In this document: positions 44,837 to 54,141 of the stretch, piece by piece
Layout: each line of letters starts with the position of its first letter
How positions within the stretch are numbered: the first letter of the stretch is position 1
Assembly: GCF_900128425.1 (NCBI RefSeq)
Contig: NZ_LT635782.1
Location: forward strand, 437,484 to 501,483
Direction: 5' to 3'
From: Anaerococcus urinomassiliensis
GTDB taxonomy: Bacteria; Bacillota; Clostridia; Tissierellales; Peptoniphilaceae
Length of the DNA: 64,000 bases
The notes under the pieces: generated by a model
The model's database searches: none
What the model was told of the DNA's origin: nothing
The model's input: the letters and a program-made list of their open reading frames with translations, nothing else
Program-made: the position numbers and the translations under genes

Positions 44837-46824
44837 TGGAACTTACTGATCTAAAGGGAATTGGTCCAAAGAAAAAAGATTTATTAGCCAAAATTGATAT
44901 CCATAGTGTCAGTGATTTATATAACTATTATCCAACTTCTTTTGAAGATAGGAGAAAAAGAGGCGTTATTCCCAATGTGAAGGAAGACGTTAAGTATTAT
45001 TTCATCTGGCAAATAGCTAGCAGATTATACCAAAACAGGACAAAAAATGGATTCATATCATATATTTATGCCATTGAACCAGATTCAGGCCAAAAGATAA
45101 AAATCATATATTTTAATGATAGATTTACACCTACTAAATTTAAAAATGGAGAGACTTATAAATTTTTCACCAAAGTAAAATTTGAAAATGGAACTTTTGA
45201 AGCTATCAATCCTATGACTTGTGGTCTCTACGATGATAATATTGGATCAATTATACCAATTTATCCTCTTACAAAAGGTTTAAGTCAAAAAAATATATCT
45301 AATTTTATAGGCGAAGCCTTAAAAAATTATGACGAAGATGAAGAAATTTTCGGAAAAACAATACTGAATAATTTTAAATTCTCATATAAATATGATAATT
45401 TATTAGAAATCCATAATCCTAGTGGCATTGATAAGCTTATGAAAGCGAAATCAGAGTTAAAGGTCTTGGATTTTGCTAAAGACCTAGTCTATATAGACTA
45501 TATTGGCAAAAGATATGAGGAAAATCAAGATTTAGGACTAAAATATAATTTGGATGATATCTTAGGTCATATAGGATTTGACTTAACTAGGTCCCAATTT
45601 ATAGCTCTAAAAGAAATTCTATCCGATTGTTCAAGCAATTTGGTTATGAATAGGCTTTTGATTGGCGATGTTGGATCAGGCAAAACTATAATTGCCATTA
45701 TTGCCATGATAGTATTTGGTCTAAATGGCTACCAATCAGCAATGATGGTTCCAACAGAAGTCTTAGCCAACCAACAATTTGAAAAAAACTTAGACTTGAT
45801 TGAAAGTTTCGGACTAAAAGCCCAAGTTTTGACTGGTTCTAGCAAAGATAAAAATAAGATAAAAAATGATTTGGCAGAAGGAAGGATTGATATAATTATT
45901 GGCACCCATGCCCTTATCCAAGATGATGTTATTTTTAAGAATCTAAAGCTTGTTATAAATGATGAACAGCACAGATTTGGAGTTAATCAAAGACAAGAGC
46001 TGGGCCTAAAAGCAGATGGTGTCAATTACCTTTCCATGACAGCGACACCGATACCAAGGACTATAAGCCTAAGACTTGCTAAAATCTTAGATTTATCAAT
46101 GATTACTGAACTTCCCAAGGGAAGAAAACCAATAACAACCAAAGTTATAGCAGAGTCTTTGGAAAAGATATTGTTTGAAGAGATAGAGGCTAACCTATCC
46201 CAAGGTAAACAAATCTATGTAGTATCAAACAATATTGATTCTGATGATAAAAATAGTGTCGAAAACCTATTTAAGAGATACAAAAAATTTTTTAGAACTA
46301 AAATTATCAAGAAACTTCATGGGGATATGAAGGCAAGTGATAAGGATAAGACCTTAAAAGACTTTGCAGATGGAAAAATTGATATACTAATATCTACAAC
46401 TGTTATAGAAGTAGGGATAGATGTAGCAAATGCCAACACTATGGTAATTTATAATGCAAATAATTTTGGTCTATCATCCCTCCACCAGCTTAGGGGTAGG
46501 GTAGGGCGTGGACCATATGATTCCTATTGTTATCTAATAAATAAGAATGTAGACAATAATTCTAAGCTCAATATCCTAGTAGGCAATGAAAATGGTTTTG
46601 ATATAGCAAAAAAAGACTATGATTTACGTGGCGGTGGCAAAATTTTATCTGCAATCCAACACGGTAGAAATCTCAACCAGATCGAATATCTATCTATGAG
46701 CCAAGATGAAGTTGATAAGAGTTTTGAAATTCTAGATTATATAAAAGCTAATGACTATAAAGATGTAAATTTTTCTTACATAGAAAAGTTTTTTAAAGAA
46801 GATAAAAGGATAATATTAAATTAA
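44836..46824 (+). CDS. recG: ATP-dependent DNA helicase RecG
   Basis: A 662-residue branch-migration and fork-rescue helicase. N-terminal wedge domain (LTDLKGIGPKKKDLLAK), Walker A GDVGSGKT, the RecG hallmark DEQHRFGVNQR, TATPIPRT, then the helicase C domain with TVIEVGIDVANANTMVIYNAN and QLRGRVGRG. It starts at the last base of the preceding stop codon (TAATG) and ends one base into rsmD. Slightly shorter than the usual ~680. Confidence 0.95.
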   Translation: MELTDLKGIGPKKKDLLAKIDIHSVSDLYNYYPTSFEDRRKRGVIPNVKEDVKYYFIWQIASRLYQNRTKNGFISYIYAIEPDSGQKIKIIYFNDRFTPTKFKNGETYKFFTKVKFENGTFEAINPMTCGLYDDNIGSIIPIYPLTKGLSQKNISNFIGEALKNYDEDEEIFGKTILNNFKFSYKYDNLLEIHNPSGIDKLMKAKSELKVLDFAKDLVYIDYIGKRYEENQDLGLKYNLDDILGHIGFDLTRSQFIALKEILSDCSSNLVMNRLLIGDVGSGKTIIAIIAMIVFGLNGYQSAMMVPTEVLANQQFEKNLDLIESFGLKAQVLTGSSKDKNKIKNDLAEGRIDIIIGTHALIQDDVIFKNLKLVINDEQHRFGVNQRQELGLKADGVNYLSMTATPIPRTISLRLAKILDLSMITELPKGRKPITTKVIAESLEKILFEEIEANLSQGKQIYVVSNNIDSDDKNSVENLFKRYKKFFRTKIIKKLHGDMKASDKDKTLKDFADGKIDILISTTVIEVGIDVANANTMVIYNANNFGLSSLHQLRGRVGRGPYDSYCYLINKNVDNNSKLNILVGNENGFDIAKKDYDLRGGGKILSAIQHGRNLNQIEYLSMSQDEVDKSFEILDYIKANDYKDVNFSYIEKFFKEDKRIILN

Positions 46825-47366
46825 TGAGAGTTGTTTCAGGTATATATAAGGGTTTTAACCTAAAGGCACCAAAATCAAATACTACAAGACCAACGGACAA
46901 TAAGGTCAAAGAAGCTATTTTTGATATGCTTTTTCCTATCAAGACATTTGGTATTGCCCTAGATTTGTTTGCGGGCAGTGGACAAATGGGTATAGAATTC
47001 ATATCAAGGGGCCTAAGCAAGGTTTATTTTAATGATAAAGATCGAAATTCTTATAAAATAATAGAAGATAACCTTGAGAAACTTAAGACAGATAAATTTG
47101 AACTTACAAAACTAGATTTTAAGAAAGCCTTAGAATCATACAAAAACAAAGGCTTATCCTTTGACTATATATACTTGGACCCTCCTTATTGTACTGAATT
47201 TTATGATGAGGCCATAAATCTTATCATAAGTTATGAATTGTTAAGCGAGGATGGTATAATAATAACAGAATCAGATAAAGAATTAAAGTTAGATGACAAA
47301 TATGATATTAACCTTTTAAAAGAAAAAAAATACGGAAGGAAGATAGTAAACTTTTACACAAAATGA
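46824..47366 (+). CDS. rsmD: 16S rRNA (guanine966-N2)-methyltransferase RsmD
   Basis: 180 residues. N-terminal MRVVSGIYKGFNLKAP and RPTDNKVKEAIFDML are the RsmD signature; SAM site LDLFAGSGQMGIE; catalytic YLDPPY. It methylates G966 of 16S rRNA. It overlaps recG by one base and coaD by four; the rsmD-coaD pair is conserved. Confidence 0.95.
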   Translation: MRVVSGIYKGFNLKAPKSNTTRPTDNKVKEAIFDMLFPIKTFGIALDLFAGSGQMGIEFISRGLSKVYFNDKDRNSYKIIEDNLEKLKTDKFELTKLDFKKALESYKNKGLSFDYIYLDPPYCTEFYDEAINLIISYELLSEDGIIITESDKELKLDDKYDINLLKEKKYGRKIVNFYTK

Positions 47367-47845
47367 AAGTAATATACCCAGGAAGCTTCGATCCACTTAC
47401 ACTTGGACACATAGATGTCATAAAAAGGCTAGACAATATGTTTGATGAAGTGATTGTAGCTATTCTAATAAATGAAGATAAAAAATCACTTTTTACTCTT
47501 AGCGAAAGAGAAGAAATGATTAAAGAAGAATTACAAGCCTATAATATTACAAATGTGACTATCAAATCCTTTGAGGGACTTTTGGTTAACTTTGCAAAGG
47601 AAGAAAATTGCAAAATTATTGCTAGGGGTCTAAGACTTGTTGCTGACTATGAATATGAGAAAAATATAGCTAGAATAAACTCATCCTTATATGAGGGGTT
47701 AGAAACTATATTTTTACTTGCTAATACCAATTATTCATTCATTAGCTCAAGCGGAGTCAAGGAAGTGGCAAGTTTTAAGGGAAATATATCACCATTTGTA
47801 ACAAAAAATGTAGAAAAAAGATTAAAAGAAAAATATAATTATTAA
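47363..47845 (+). CDS. coaD: Phosphopantetheine adenylyltransferase
   Basis: 160 residues, penultimate step of coenzyme A synthesis (4'-phosphopantetheine + ATP to dephospho-CoA). PGSFDPLTLGHIDVIKR contains the TxGH nucleotidyl-transfer motif, and FISSSGVKEVASFKGNISPFV the ISSS-type motif. The ATG overlaps the rsmD stop codon (ATGA). Normal length. Confidence 0.95.
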   Translation: MKVIYPGSFDPLTLGHIDVIKRLDNMFDEVIVAILINEDKKSLFTLSEREEMIKEELQAYNITNVTIKSFEGLLVNFAKEENCKIIARGLRLVADYEYEKNIARINSSLYEGLETIFLLANTNYSFISSSGVKEVASFKGNISPFVTKNVEKRLKEKYNY

Positions 47846-47857
47846 GAGGGGGGCAAA

Positions 47858-48343
47858 ATGGCTAGTACTTTAACACAATTGATTAACGAGATGGAAGATG
47901 TAATGGATGAGGCATCTGCTGTACCTTTTTCTAGGAAAGTATCAGTAGATCCAGATGAAATTTACGAAATCCTTGCTGAGATGAAAGATTCCTTGCCACA
48001 AGAAATCAAGCAAGCTGAGTGGACCTATCAAGAAAAAGATAGAATAATCGGTGAAGCCGAAGCAGAAGCAAAAAGAAGACTTGAACAAACTGACAAAGAG
48101 ATTTCTCAATTCAAAGATCAAGCTAAAAACCAATATCAAAAGATGATTTCTGATCATGAGATTACTCAACAAGCAAGAGCCGAAGCTGATAGAATCTTAC
48201 AGGAAGCGGCAACCGAAGCAAACAAACTTCGCCAACAATCATATGAGTATATCGATAAACTATTCTCTTCATCAGCTGAAAACTTCAGCACTCTAGCTCA
48301 ACAACTAGAGAAAAACAGAAGAAGTATATTAGAATCTAGATAA
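47858..48343 (+). CDS. Coiled-coil protein downstream of coaD, function unknown
   Basis: A 161-residue hydrophilic protein. Residues ~55-150 are a long Ala/Gln/Glu/Lys coiled coil (GEAEAEAKRRLEQTDKE, ARAEADRILQEAATEA) resembling ATP synthase b-subunit or DivIVA-like stalks. There is no membrane segment. Similar coiled-coil genes sit next to coaD in other Clostridia-type genomes. A scaffolding or cell-division role is possible but not shown. ATG 47858 follows GAGGGGGG. It is the last gene of the operon. Confidence 0.7.
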   Translation: MASTLTQLINEMEDVMDEASAVPFSRKVSVDPDEIYEILAEMKDSLPQEIKQAEWTYQEKDRIIGEAEAEAKRRLEQTDKEISQFKDQAKNQYQKMISDHEITQQARAEADRILQEAATEANKLRQQSYEYIDKLFSSSAENFSTLAQQLEKNRRSILESR

Positions 48344-48350
48344 AAATAAA

Positions 48351-48376
48351 GGGACGCATTATAGCGTCCCTATTTT
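48351..48376 (+). terminator. Intrinsic terminator of the yloU-coaD operon
   Basis: GGGACGC - six-base loop - GCGTCCC, then TATTTTT. Confidence 0.85.
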
Positions 48377-48426
48377 TAGAATAACTTCCTCTAAAATATT
48401 AAATTTTGGCAAAAATTCTAATCTTA

Positions 48427-48786
48427 CTACTTATATTCGATACTGAATATATCATAATTTAGGAATAATGCATATATTATTATAAAGGCTAATATTGCTA
48501 TTAATTTTATAGCTAGATTAAAGCTTAAAAAATATCTTTCTATAGTGAGGTCAAGGGATATAGCAAGTACAAGTAATAGTAAAAATGCTATTATTTTTTT
48601 CTTATTTGTACTCATCTTCCTTATATCTAATAATAAAATAGCAATTCCTAAACATATATTAAATATTAGAAGTAAAAGTTCAATCCATTTTAGATTAATA
48701 TCATTTACAAATATAAACATAATATAATATGCTAAGATAAGTATTGCAAATAGAACAATCCTTATATTTCTATATGTCTTCTTCAT
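48427..48786 (-). CDS. Small membrane protein, function unknown
   Basis: About 119 residues (123 if the upstream GTG at 48798 is used). Four hydrophobic segments (around IVLFAILILAYYIMFIF, IELLLLIFNICLGIAILLL, IIAFLLLLVLAISLDL and IKLIAILAFIIIYALF) are separated by basic loops. No family recognised. The start is chosen at ATG 48786 because GGTGA lies a suitable distance upstream; the evidence is weak. It lies downstream of the broken tmcAL on the same strand. Confidence 0.5.
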   Translation of the reverse strand: MKKTYRNIRIVLFAILILAYYIMFIFVNDINLKWIELLLLIFNICLGIAILLLDIRKMSTNKKKIIAFLLLLVLAISLDLTIERYFLSFNLAIKLIAILAFIIIYALFLNYDIFSIEYK

Positions 48787-48924
48787 TGTATAATTCACCA
48801 GCCTTATAAATTATTAAATGCTACTCTGAATAGGGTTTGATGATCTTTATAAGTTACAGCTCCGCTTTCTCTAGTTTTAATAAATGGACTTCATTTAAAA
48901 AGCTTTTTTATGATTGGAATTTTA

Positions 48925-50082
48925 TTAATATTTAGAAATCTTTTTACTAAAGTCTTGAACAATTTTAGCTTTTGTTGATAGCTTATATAAGTTTGATGCA
49001 TCAATCATTTGTGATAAGATCAATTGGTCTGTAAAGGAAAGATTGTCAAAATCTTTTTTTCTTATTACAGGTTTACTTCTTGTATTTTTAAAGATAAGTT
49101 CAGACTTATTGTTAAAGGCTAGGACCTTGTAAAAGTTGATATCATATCCATTAAACGAAGATCTGTTCTCCAATACATAATTTATCATCAATCTTTTAAT
49201 CCTAGATGAGGTGTATCTTTAATTTGTAGCTTCATCGATAAAGCTAGAAAAATTATGGTTATTCTGACAAACTTTAGTCAAATAGTTTTCTAATCCCTCT
49301 TCATATGCCAAGATCCCCGCCATAGGGCGTCTTTCTAATAATAACAAAAACCTAAATATGTCGTAAATAATATCCATATTAGGAATACCAAATTTATTTT
49401 TACTTTCTTCTATTAATTCATAGGAATAGGCTGGTACATGGTCTTTGTAATTAGCAAGTATGTTATTACGAATAGCTGTTGATGAAGAAATTTTGCTATC
49501 AAGTAAACTTGTATCAGCATTAGTTGATGAGATTCGCTTGATAGGAGTAGGGGTCATGGTAGAACCAATCTTTCTTATAGCTCTTATATATTCCAAGGCA
49601 AGAATATTATTAGACGTTATAAATCCATCGTTTCCTAGAACTTCAACTGTTGCATCATATCTTGCCTTTGTGAAGGAAGAATTTTCTAAATGTTTCCTTG
49701 TAAGCTCTTCTAAAAGATCTTCTTTTTCTAATAATATATGAGATTTTTCTAGGAAATCTTCAGACTCCATATTTTCTATTCCAAAGCATAGATAGTCTAC
49801 ATTTAATTTATCGAGGATATTAACAGATCCAAGAGCAAAATATTCTGCCGACTGTAAAGATATGTGGGTGGGCATTTCAACTATCATATCAAAGCCAGCC
49901 TTCATAGCCATATCAGCCCTAGAGAATTTATCGACAATAGCAGGCTCTCCTCTTTGGACGAAATCTCCACTCATCAGGCTAATCGCTAAGTCTGCTTTTG
50001 TTAGCTCTTTTGATTTTTTTAATAGATATTCGTGTCCATTATGAAATGGATTAAATTCTGAAATAATTGCTAGTGTTTTCAT
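48925..50082 (-). pseudogene. tmcAL: tRNA(Met) cytidine acetate ligase (TmcAL/YlbM), interrupted by one in-frame stop
   Basis: The intact frame would encode ~385 residues. Residues 1-~287 have the nucleotidyltransferase core (IISEFNPFHNGHEYLL, MSGDFVQRGEPAIVDK). The frame then hits TAA at 49221-49219 and continues, in the same frame, with RYTSSRIKRL and a C-terminal domain (FYKVLAFNNKSELIF ... DASNLYKL). In the family the conserved motif is KRYT-x-x-RI-x-R, so the stop replaces the Lys codon: AAA to TAA, a single base change. In B. subtilis TmcAL makes ac4C34 on elongator tRNA-Met. The N-terminal start is ATG 50082; an in-frame ATG further upstream (50175) is not homologous. It could also be a sequencing error. 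Confidence 0.85.
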
Positions 50083-50155
50083 ACTTGATATATACCCTAA
50101 TAATGTATATATTTTCAATGTTTTATATAAAATTGGGTAAATTAAGTCAACAAAG

Positions 50156-50185
50156 TTTTCAAAGCTATAGGTCATATGGTATAAT
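50156..50185 (+). promoter_or_regulatory. Promoter of the efp operon
   Basis: TTTTCA (50156-50161), an 18-base spacer, and TATAAT (50180-50185) preceded by TGG (extended -10). The efp ATG is 27 bases downstream. Confidence 0.55.
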
Positions 50186-50211
50186 AATGTAAGAAAATAT
50201 TAGGAGGATTT

Positions 50212-50769
50212 ATGATTTCTGCAAATGATTTAAGAAAAGGTGTAACCTTTGTTTATGATAATGATGTTTACCAAGTGGTTGATTTCCAACACGTAAAACC
50301 AGGCAAGGGAGCAGCTTTTGTTCGTGCAAAGATTAGATCAGTAATGAACGGCGGCGCTAAGGATGTAACATTTAACCCAAATGAAAAATTTGAAAATGCC
50401 GTTATTACAACAAAAGAAATGCAATATTTATACAATGATGGCCAATTATATTATTTCATGGACCCAGAAAGCTTTGAACAAATTGGATTAGACTACGAAA
50501 CAGTTGAAGAAGCTATTAAATACGTTCGTGAAAATGATACAGTTACTATGAGAATTTACCAAGGCAAACCATTTGATGTTGTTGCACCAAACTTTGTTGA
50601 ACTAGAAGTAATTGAAACTGAACCAGGTATCAAAGGAGATACTGCAACAAACGTAACAAAACCAGCAACAGTTGAAACAGGAGCAGTTGTTAACGTGCCA
50701 GTATTTGTAAATGAAGGCGATACAATCAAAATCGACACAAGAACTGGGGATTATTTATCCAGAGTTTAA
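50212..50769 (+). CDS. efp: Elongation factor P
   Basis: A 185-residue translation factor that rescues ribosomes stalled on proline runs. The [10 protein letters not shown] tip loop carries K32, the residue modified in B. subtilis-type EF-P; the C-terminal signature [17 protein letters not shown] is present. ATG 50212 follows AGGAGG. It heads the long operon ending beyond the window. The Pro-rich surface protein at 2751 is an obvious client for such a factor (inference). Confidence 0.96.
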   Translation: MISANDLRKGVTFVYDNDVYQVVDFQHVKPGKGAAFVRAKIRSVMNGGAKDVTFNPNEKFENAVITTKEMQYLYNDGQLYYFMDPESFEQIGLDYETVEEAIKYVRENDTVTMRIYQGKPFDVVAPNFVELEVIETEPGIKGDTATNVTKPATVETGAVVNVPVFVNEGDTIKIDTRTGDYLSRV

Positions 50770-50779
50770 GGAGAAAATA

Positions 50780-51106
50780 ATGGCTAATACATTTAGACAT
50801 GGACAAGTAAAAATTGCCAATGAAATTTTAGACCAATTGGCTATTAGAGCTTGTAAAGAAATCAACGGAGTACATAACAGCGATGACTCTAACAATAAGA
50901 TTAACCTTCAAAACCAAGATCCTAAGGCAAGCATAGGATTTATTGAAGATAAGCTTAACATTGACCTTACAGTTTTTCTTGATAAGAATGTAAATGTGAG
51001 AAAAACAGTAAAAGATATCCAAGAAAATGTGATTAGAATTATTGAAACTATGACTGGACTATCTGTTGGTCGTGTCAATGTTAATATTGCGAAACTAGAA
51101 ATCTAA
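50780..51106 (+). CDS. Asp23/Gls24 family protein (second paralogue)
   Basis: A 108-residue Asp23-family protein (FRHGQVKIANEILDQLAIRACKEINGVHN start; LTVFLDKNVNVRKTVKDIQENVIRIIETMTG; VNVNIAKLEI end). ATG 50780 has AAGGAG upstream; the frame extends upstream into efp but that part is not homologous. In Firmicutes this gene (yqhY) lies directly before nusB, as here, with the stop and start codons overlapping by one base. A link to acetyl-CoA carboxylase and envelope control has been proposed for YqhY. Confidence 0.88.
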   Translation: MANTFRHGQVKIANEILDQLAIRACKEINGVHNSDDSNNKINLQNQDPKASIGFIEDKLNIDLTVFLDKNVNVRKTVKDIQENVIRIIETMTGLSVGRVNVNIAKLEI

Positions 51107-51486
51107 TGAATAGGACAGAGCAAAGAGATTGGGTTTTTAAGCTGATTTTTGAAGATAGCATTAACAAAATAGAAGATGTTGAAAGGTCCCTAGTCAACCA
51201 CGACTTGGATGGGGAGGAATTCATCATCAATTCTTTAAAATCTTATAATAAAAATTATGAAAAAATTGAAGAAATTGTAAGAAATGCTAGTAAGAAAAGA
51301 TACAATCGTTTATCCAAGGTGGAAAAAGCTATATTATTTTTATCCATAAATGAAATTTATTTTATGGATATTCCCCATCAAGTTTCTATAAATGAGGCTG
51401 TAGAGTTAGCAAAGACTTATAGCAACCAGATGGATTATCAAATGATTAATTCTATTTTAGGAAAGATTGTAAGAACTGATGCTTAA
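51106..51486 (+). CDS. nusB: Transcription antitermination factor NusB
   Basis: A 126-residue all-helical protein, part of the rRNA antitermination complex with NusE, NusA and NusG. Motifs: MNRTEQRDWVFKLIFEDS at the start, LSKVEKAILFLSINEIYFMD and QVSINEAVELAKTYS near the end. Starts at the last base of the upstream stop codon. Normal length for Firmicutes. Confidence 0.92.
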   Translation: MNRTEQRDWVFKLIFEDSINKIEDVERSLVNHDLDGEEFIINSLKSYNKNYEKIEEIVRNASKKRYNRLSKVEKAILFLSINEIYFMDIPHQVSINEAVELAKTYSNQMDYQMINSILGKIVRTDA

Positions 51487-52666
51487 AGCCCTTACAGTTA
51501 AACAATTTAATGAGTATTTTAAAACAAGTATAAAGCACGATCCGATTTTCACCAAAGTCTATATCACAGGGACCCTATCAAATATAAAAAATAACGGTAA
51601 TCACATATATTTCTCCTTAAAGGAAGGTTATGATGTTATTGATTGCGTCATATTTTATTATGAAGATAAGGACATAGATTTTACTTTCACTGATGGTATA
51701 GACGTTTTGGTTAAGGGTAATCTTAACTTAAATAACTATTCATCTAGGATTAATATTGCTGTTAGTTCAATTACAGAAAAAGGCCTTTCTGAAGAGTATC
51801 TAAAATTTTTAAAAATGAAAGAGGACTTCAAGAAAAGGGGTTTTTTTGATTTGGATAAAAAGAAAGAGATAGCAAAGTATCCCAAAAATGTTGGTTTAAT
51901 TACTTCGGCTGATGGGGCTGCAGTTGTGGATTTCCTATCGGTAATAAACCAAAAGCCAAATGATATTAATATCAAACTTAATCCTGTAAAAGTCCAAGGA
52001 CAAAGCTCATTTCAAGCCATAGTAAATGCTATTGAAAGACTTGATAAGATGAATTTGGACGTGATTGTAATCACTCGTGGTGGTGGATCTTCTTTGGATT
52101 TATCAGTTTTTAACGACAAGGATATAATAGAAGAAGTTTTCAGAGCCAAGACTCCAATTATATCGGCCATAGGACATAAGATTGATAGCACAATTTTGGA
52201 TTTGGTCGCAGACCTATCATTGCAAACACCGACAGAAGCAGGTTCATATATTATTGCAAACTATGCCAATATAGGCAAGGATAGTAAAAGTATTTTGACT
52301 CAGATGAAAGACATGGTAGGTAGGATAGTAGAGATAAATTCTCTAAAGTTGATGACTTTAGAAAGTAAACTTAAATCTTTCAATCCACAAAATGATATTA
52401 GGCTTAAGGAAAAAGATATTAATAATATTAAAAAATCTCTAGATAGAGCTATTATAAATAAGATAAATTACCAAGAGCAAAGGCTTGACATAATTGAAAA
52501 TAGGCTAAAATCAGCTGATAAAATCATACAGCTTAGGAAGAAAAATATCAGCATTTTAGATGATGAAAATGTACCTATTTATTCAAAATATTCATTAAAT
52601 GAAGGTGATAAGATTGATATAAGATTTTCTGATGGATCTATAAAGGCGGTAGTGATAGATGGATAA
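51479..52666 (+). CDS. xseA: Exodeoxyribonuclease VII large subunit
   Basis: 395 residues. N-terminal OB fold (VYITGTLSNIKNNGNHIYFSLK) and catalytic domain (VGLITSADGAAVVDFLSV, VITRGGGSSLDLSVFNDK, ISAIGHKIDSTILDLVADL, TPTEAG), then a coiled-coil region. With XseB it degrades single-stranded DNA. Overlaps nusB by eight bases and xseB by eight. Slightly shorter than the usual ~440 because the coiled coil is reduced. Confidence 0.94.
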   Translation: MLKALTVKQFNEYFKTSIKHDPIFTKVYITGTLSNIKNNGNHIYFSLKEGYDVIDCVIFYYEDKDIDFTFTDGIDVLVKGNLNLNNYSSRINIAVSSITEKGLSEEYLKFLKMKEDFKKRGFFDLDKKKEIAKYPKNVGLITSADGAAVVDFLSVINQKPNDINIKLNPVKVQGQSSFQAIVNAIERLDKMNLDVIVITRGGGSSLDLSVFNDKDIIEEVFRAKTPIISAIGHKIDSTILDLVADLSLQTPTEAGSYIIANYANIGKDSKSILTQMKDMVGRIVEINSLKLMTLESKLKSFNPQNDIRLKEKDINNIKKSLDRAIINKINYQEQRLDIIENRLKSADKIIQLRKKNISILDDENVPIYSKYSLNEGDKIDIRFSDGSIKAVVIDG

Positions 52667-52844
52667 ATCTTTAGATAAAAATTTCAAAAAATTGGAAGAA
52701 TACCTAACTAGTCTTGAAGAAAACAAGGATAATCTGGACGAGTCTATCAAAATTTATGAAAAGGCCAACAGCTTGTACAAGGAAATGCAAGAACAACTTA
52801 AGGACTACAAGGCAAAAATAGAGGTTATAGCTAGTGATGAATAA
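52659..52844 (+). CDS. xseB: Exodeoxyribonuclease VII small subunit
   Basis: A 61-residue helical hairpin (FKKLEEYLTSLEENKDNLDESIKIYEKANSLYKEMQEQL) typical of XseB, which binds the XseA coiled coil. ATG 52659 overlaps xseA; the stop codon overlaps the prenyltransferase start. Confidence 0.9.
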   Translation: MDKSLDKNFKKLEEYLTSLEENKDNLDESIKIYEKANSLYKEMQEQLKDYKAKIEVIASDE

Positions 52845-53679
52845 GAAAGATTTTGAAAGTATACTTTTATCCAACAAAAAAATCATAGATGAAAGGTTTA
52901 ATGACTTTTTTGATATTTCATATAATCTATACGAACCTTTAACCTACGCCGTTAGATCTGGAAAGAGGATTAGACCAAACCTTTTCTTTGAAACACTTAA
53001 GATGCTAGGCAAAGATATTAACGATAATGACATAAGATTTGCCCTAAGTCTAGAGATGATCCATGCATATTCCCTAGTTCACGATGATTTACCAGCTATG
53101 GATAATGATGATTATAGAAGGGGAGAATACTCTTGCCATAAAAAGTTTGGTGAAGACATAGCTATATTAACTGGAGATGCCCTTATTACAGAAGCTAGCC
53201 ACACTCTATTTGAAATTTGCAAGGAAGATTTTACATACATATATCCTGCATCCTTATTGATGCAAATGGCTGGCTACAAAGATATGATTTATGGGCAAGT
53301 GTTGGATATAAGAAATAATGATAATATCGATTTAGATTATATTCTAACTGTTTATGAGAAGAAAACAGCTGATTTATTCAGGGCAGCAATAGTAGGTGCA
53401 GCTTTGCTAGTTGATAATAAGTTTGATAAAAATAGGGAAAAAGACTTCTATAATCTAGATCAATACGCAAGCAATTTAGGTTTAGCCTTTCAAATTCAAG
53501 ATGATTTACTAGAAGAAAATTACCAAGATGAATTAAATATTTTAAATCTTATTAGTAGAAATGAAGCTTTTGATTTGCTTTATGATATTAATAAAAAGGC
53601 CAAGGAGAATATTAGTCACTTTAATGATAATGAATTTCTCTTATACCTTGTTGATTACCTTACAAATCGTAACAATTAA
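52837..53679 (+). CDS. ispA: Polyprenyl synthetase (farnesyl/geranylgeranyl diphosphate synthase)
   Basis: 280 residues. The first Asp-rich motif is VHDDLPAMDNDDYRRG, the second FQIQDDLLE, with GKRIRPNLF at the isopentenyl site. It condenses IPP with allylic diphosphates. ATG 52837 overlaps the xseB stop codon. In many Firmicutes dxs, an rRNA methylase gene and nadK lie between this gene and argR; here argR follows after nine bases. Confidence 0.92.
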   Translation: MNKKDFESILLSNKKIIDERFNDFFDISYNLYEPLTYAVRSGKRIRPNLFFETLKMLGKDINDNDIRFALSLEMIHAYSLVHDDLPAMDNDDYRRGEYSCHKKFGEDIAILTGDALITEASHTLFEICKEDFTYIYPASLLMQMAGYKDMIYGQVLDIRNNDNIDLDYILTVYEKKTADLFRAAIVGAALLVDNKFDKNREKDFYNLDQYASNLGLAFQIQDDLLEENYQDELNILNLISRNEAFDLLYDINKKAKENISHFNDNEFLLYLVDYLTNRNN

Positions 53680-53688
53680 GGATTACAT

Positions 53689-54141
53689 ATGAAAAAATAC
53701 ACTAGACAAAGACTTATTCTTGATATTATACAAAATAATGAGGTCAAAACACAATCACAATTATCAGATATGCTAAAAGACCATGGAGTTGATGCTACAC
53801 AGGCGACAATTTCAAGAGATATAAAGGAACTTAGGATATCCAAAGTTCAAACTGACGATTATGAGTACAAATATACAGTTGTAGACACTGTATACGATAC
53901 CTTAAATGAGAGAATGGAAAAAATTTTCAAGGAATCAGTACTTTCTGTTGAAAAATCAGCTCAATTATGTGTCATAAAAACTATATCATATTGTGCTACA
54001 GTATGTGGCCAGTATATTACAAATTCTAAGCTTGAAAATGTAGCTGGTATGGTAACAGGGATTGATACTATATTTATAACGCCAAAAGATTTTGATCGCT
54101 TGGATGAATTAATAGAAGATGTGAGGGACATGGTTAGATAA
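53689..54141 (+). CDS. argR: Arginine repressor ArgR/AhrC
   Basis: 150 residues. The N-terminal winged helix (RQRLILDIIQNNEVKTQSQLSDML, ATQATISRDIKELRI) binds DNA; the C-terminal hexamerisation domain has GTDTIFI-like GIDTIFITPKD. It controls arginine metabolism when arginine is bound. No arg genes occur in the window; its place before recN is conserved in Firmicutes. Confidence 0.94.
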   Translation: MKKYTRQRLILDIIQNNEVKTQSQLSDMLKDHGVDATQATISRDIKELRISKVQTDDYEYKYTVVDTVYDTLNERMEKIFKESVLSVEKSAQLCVIKTISYCATVCGQYITNSKLENVAGMVTGIDTIFITPKDFDRLDELIEDVRDMVR

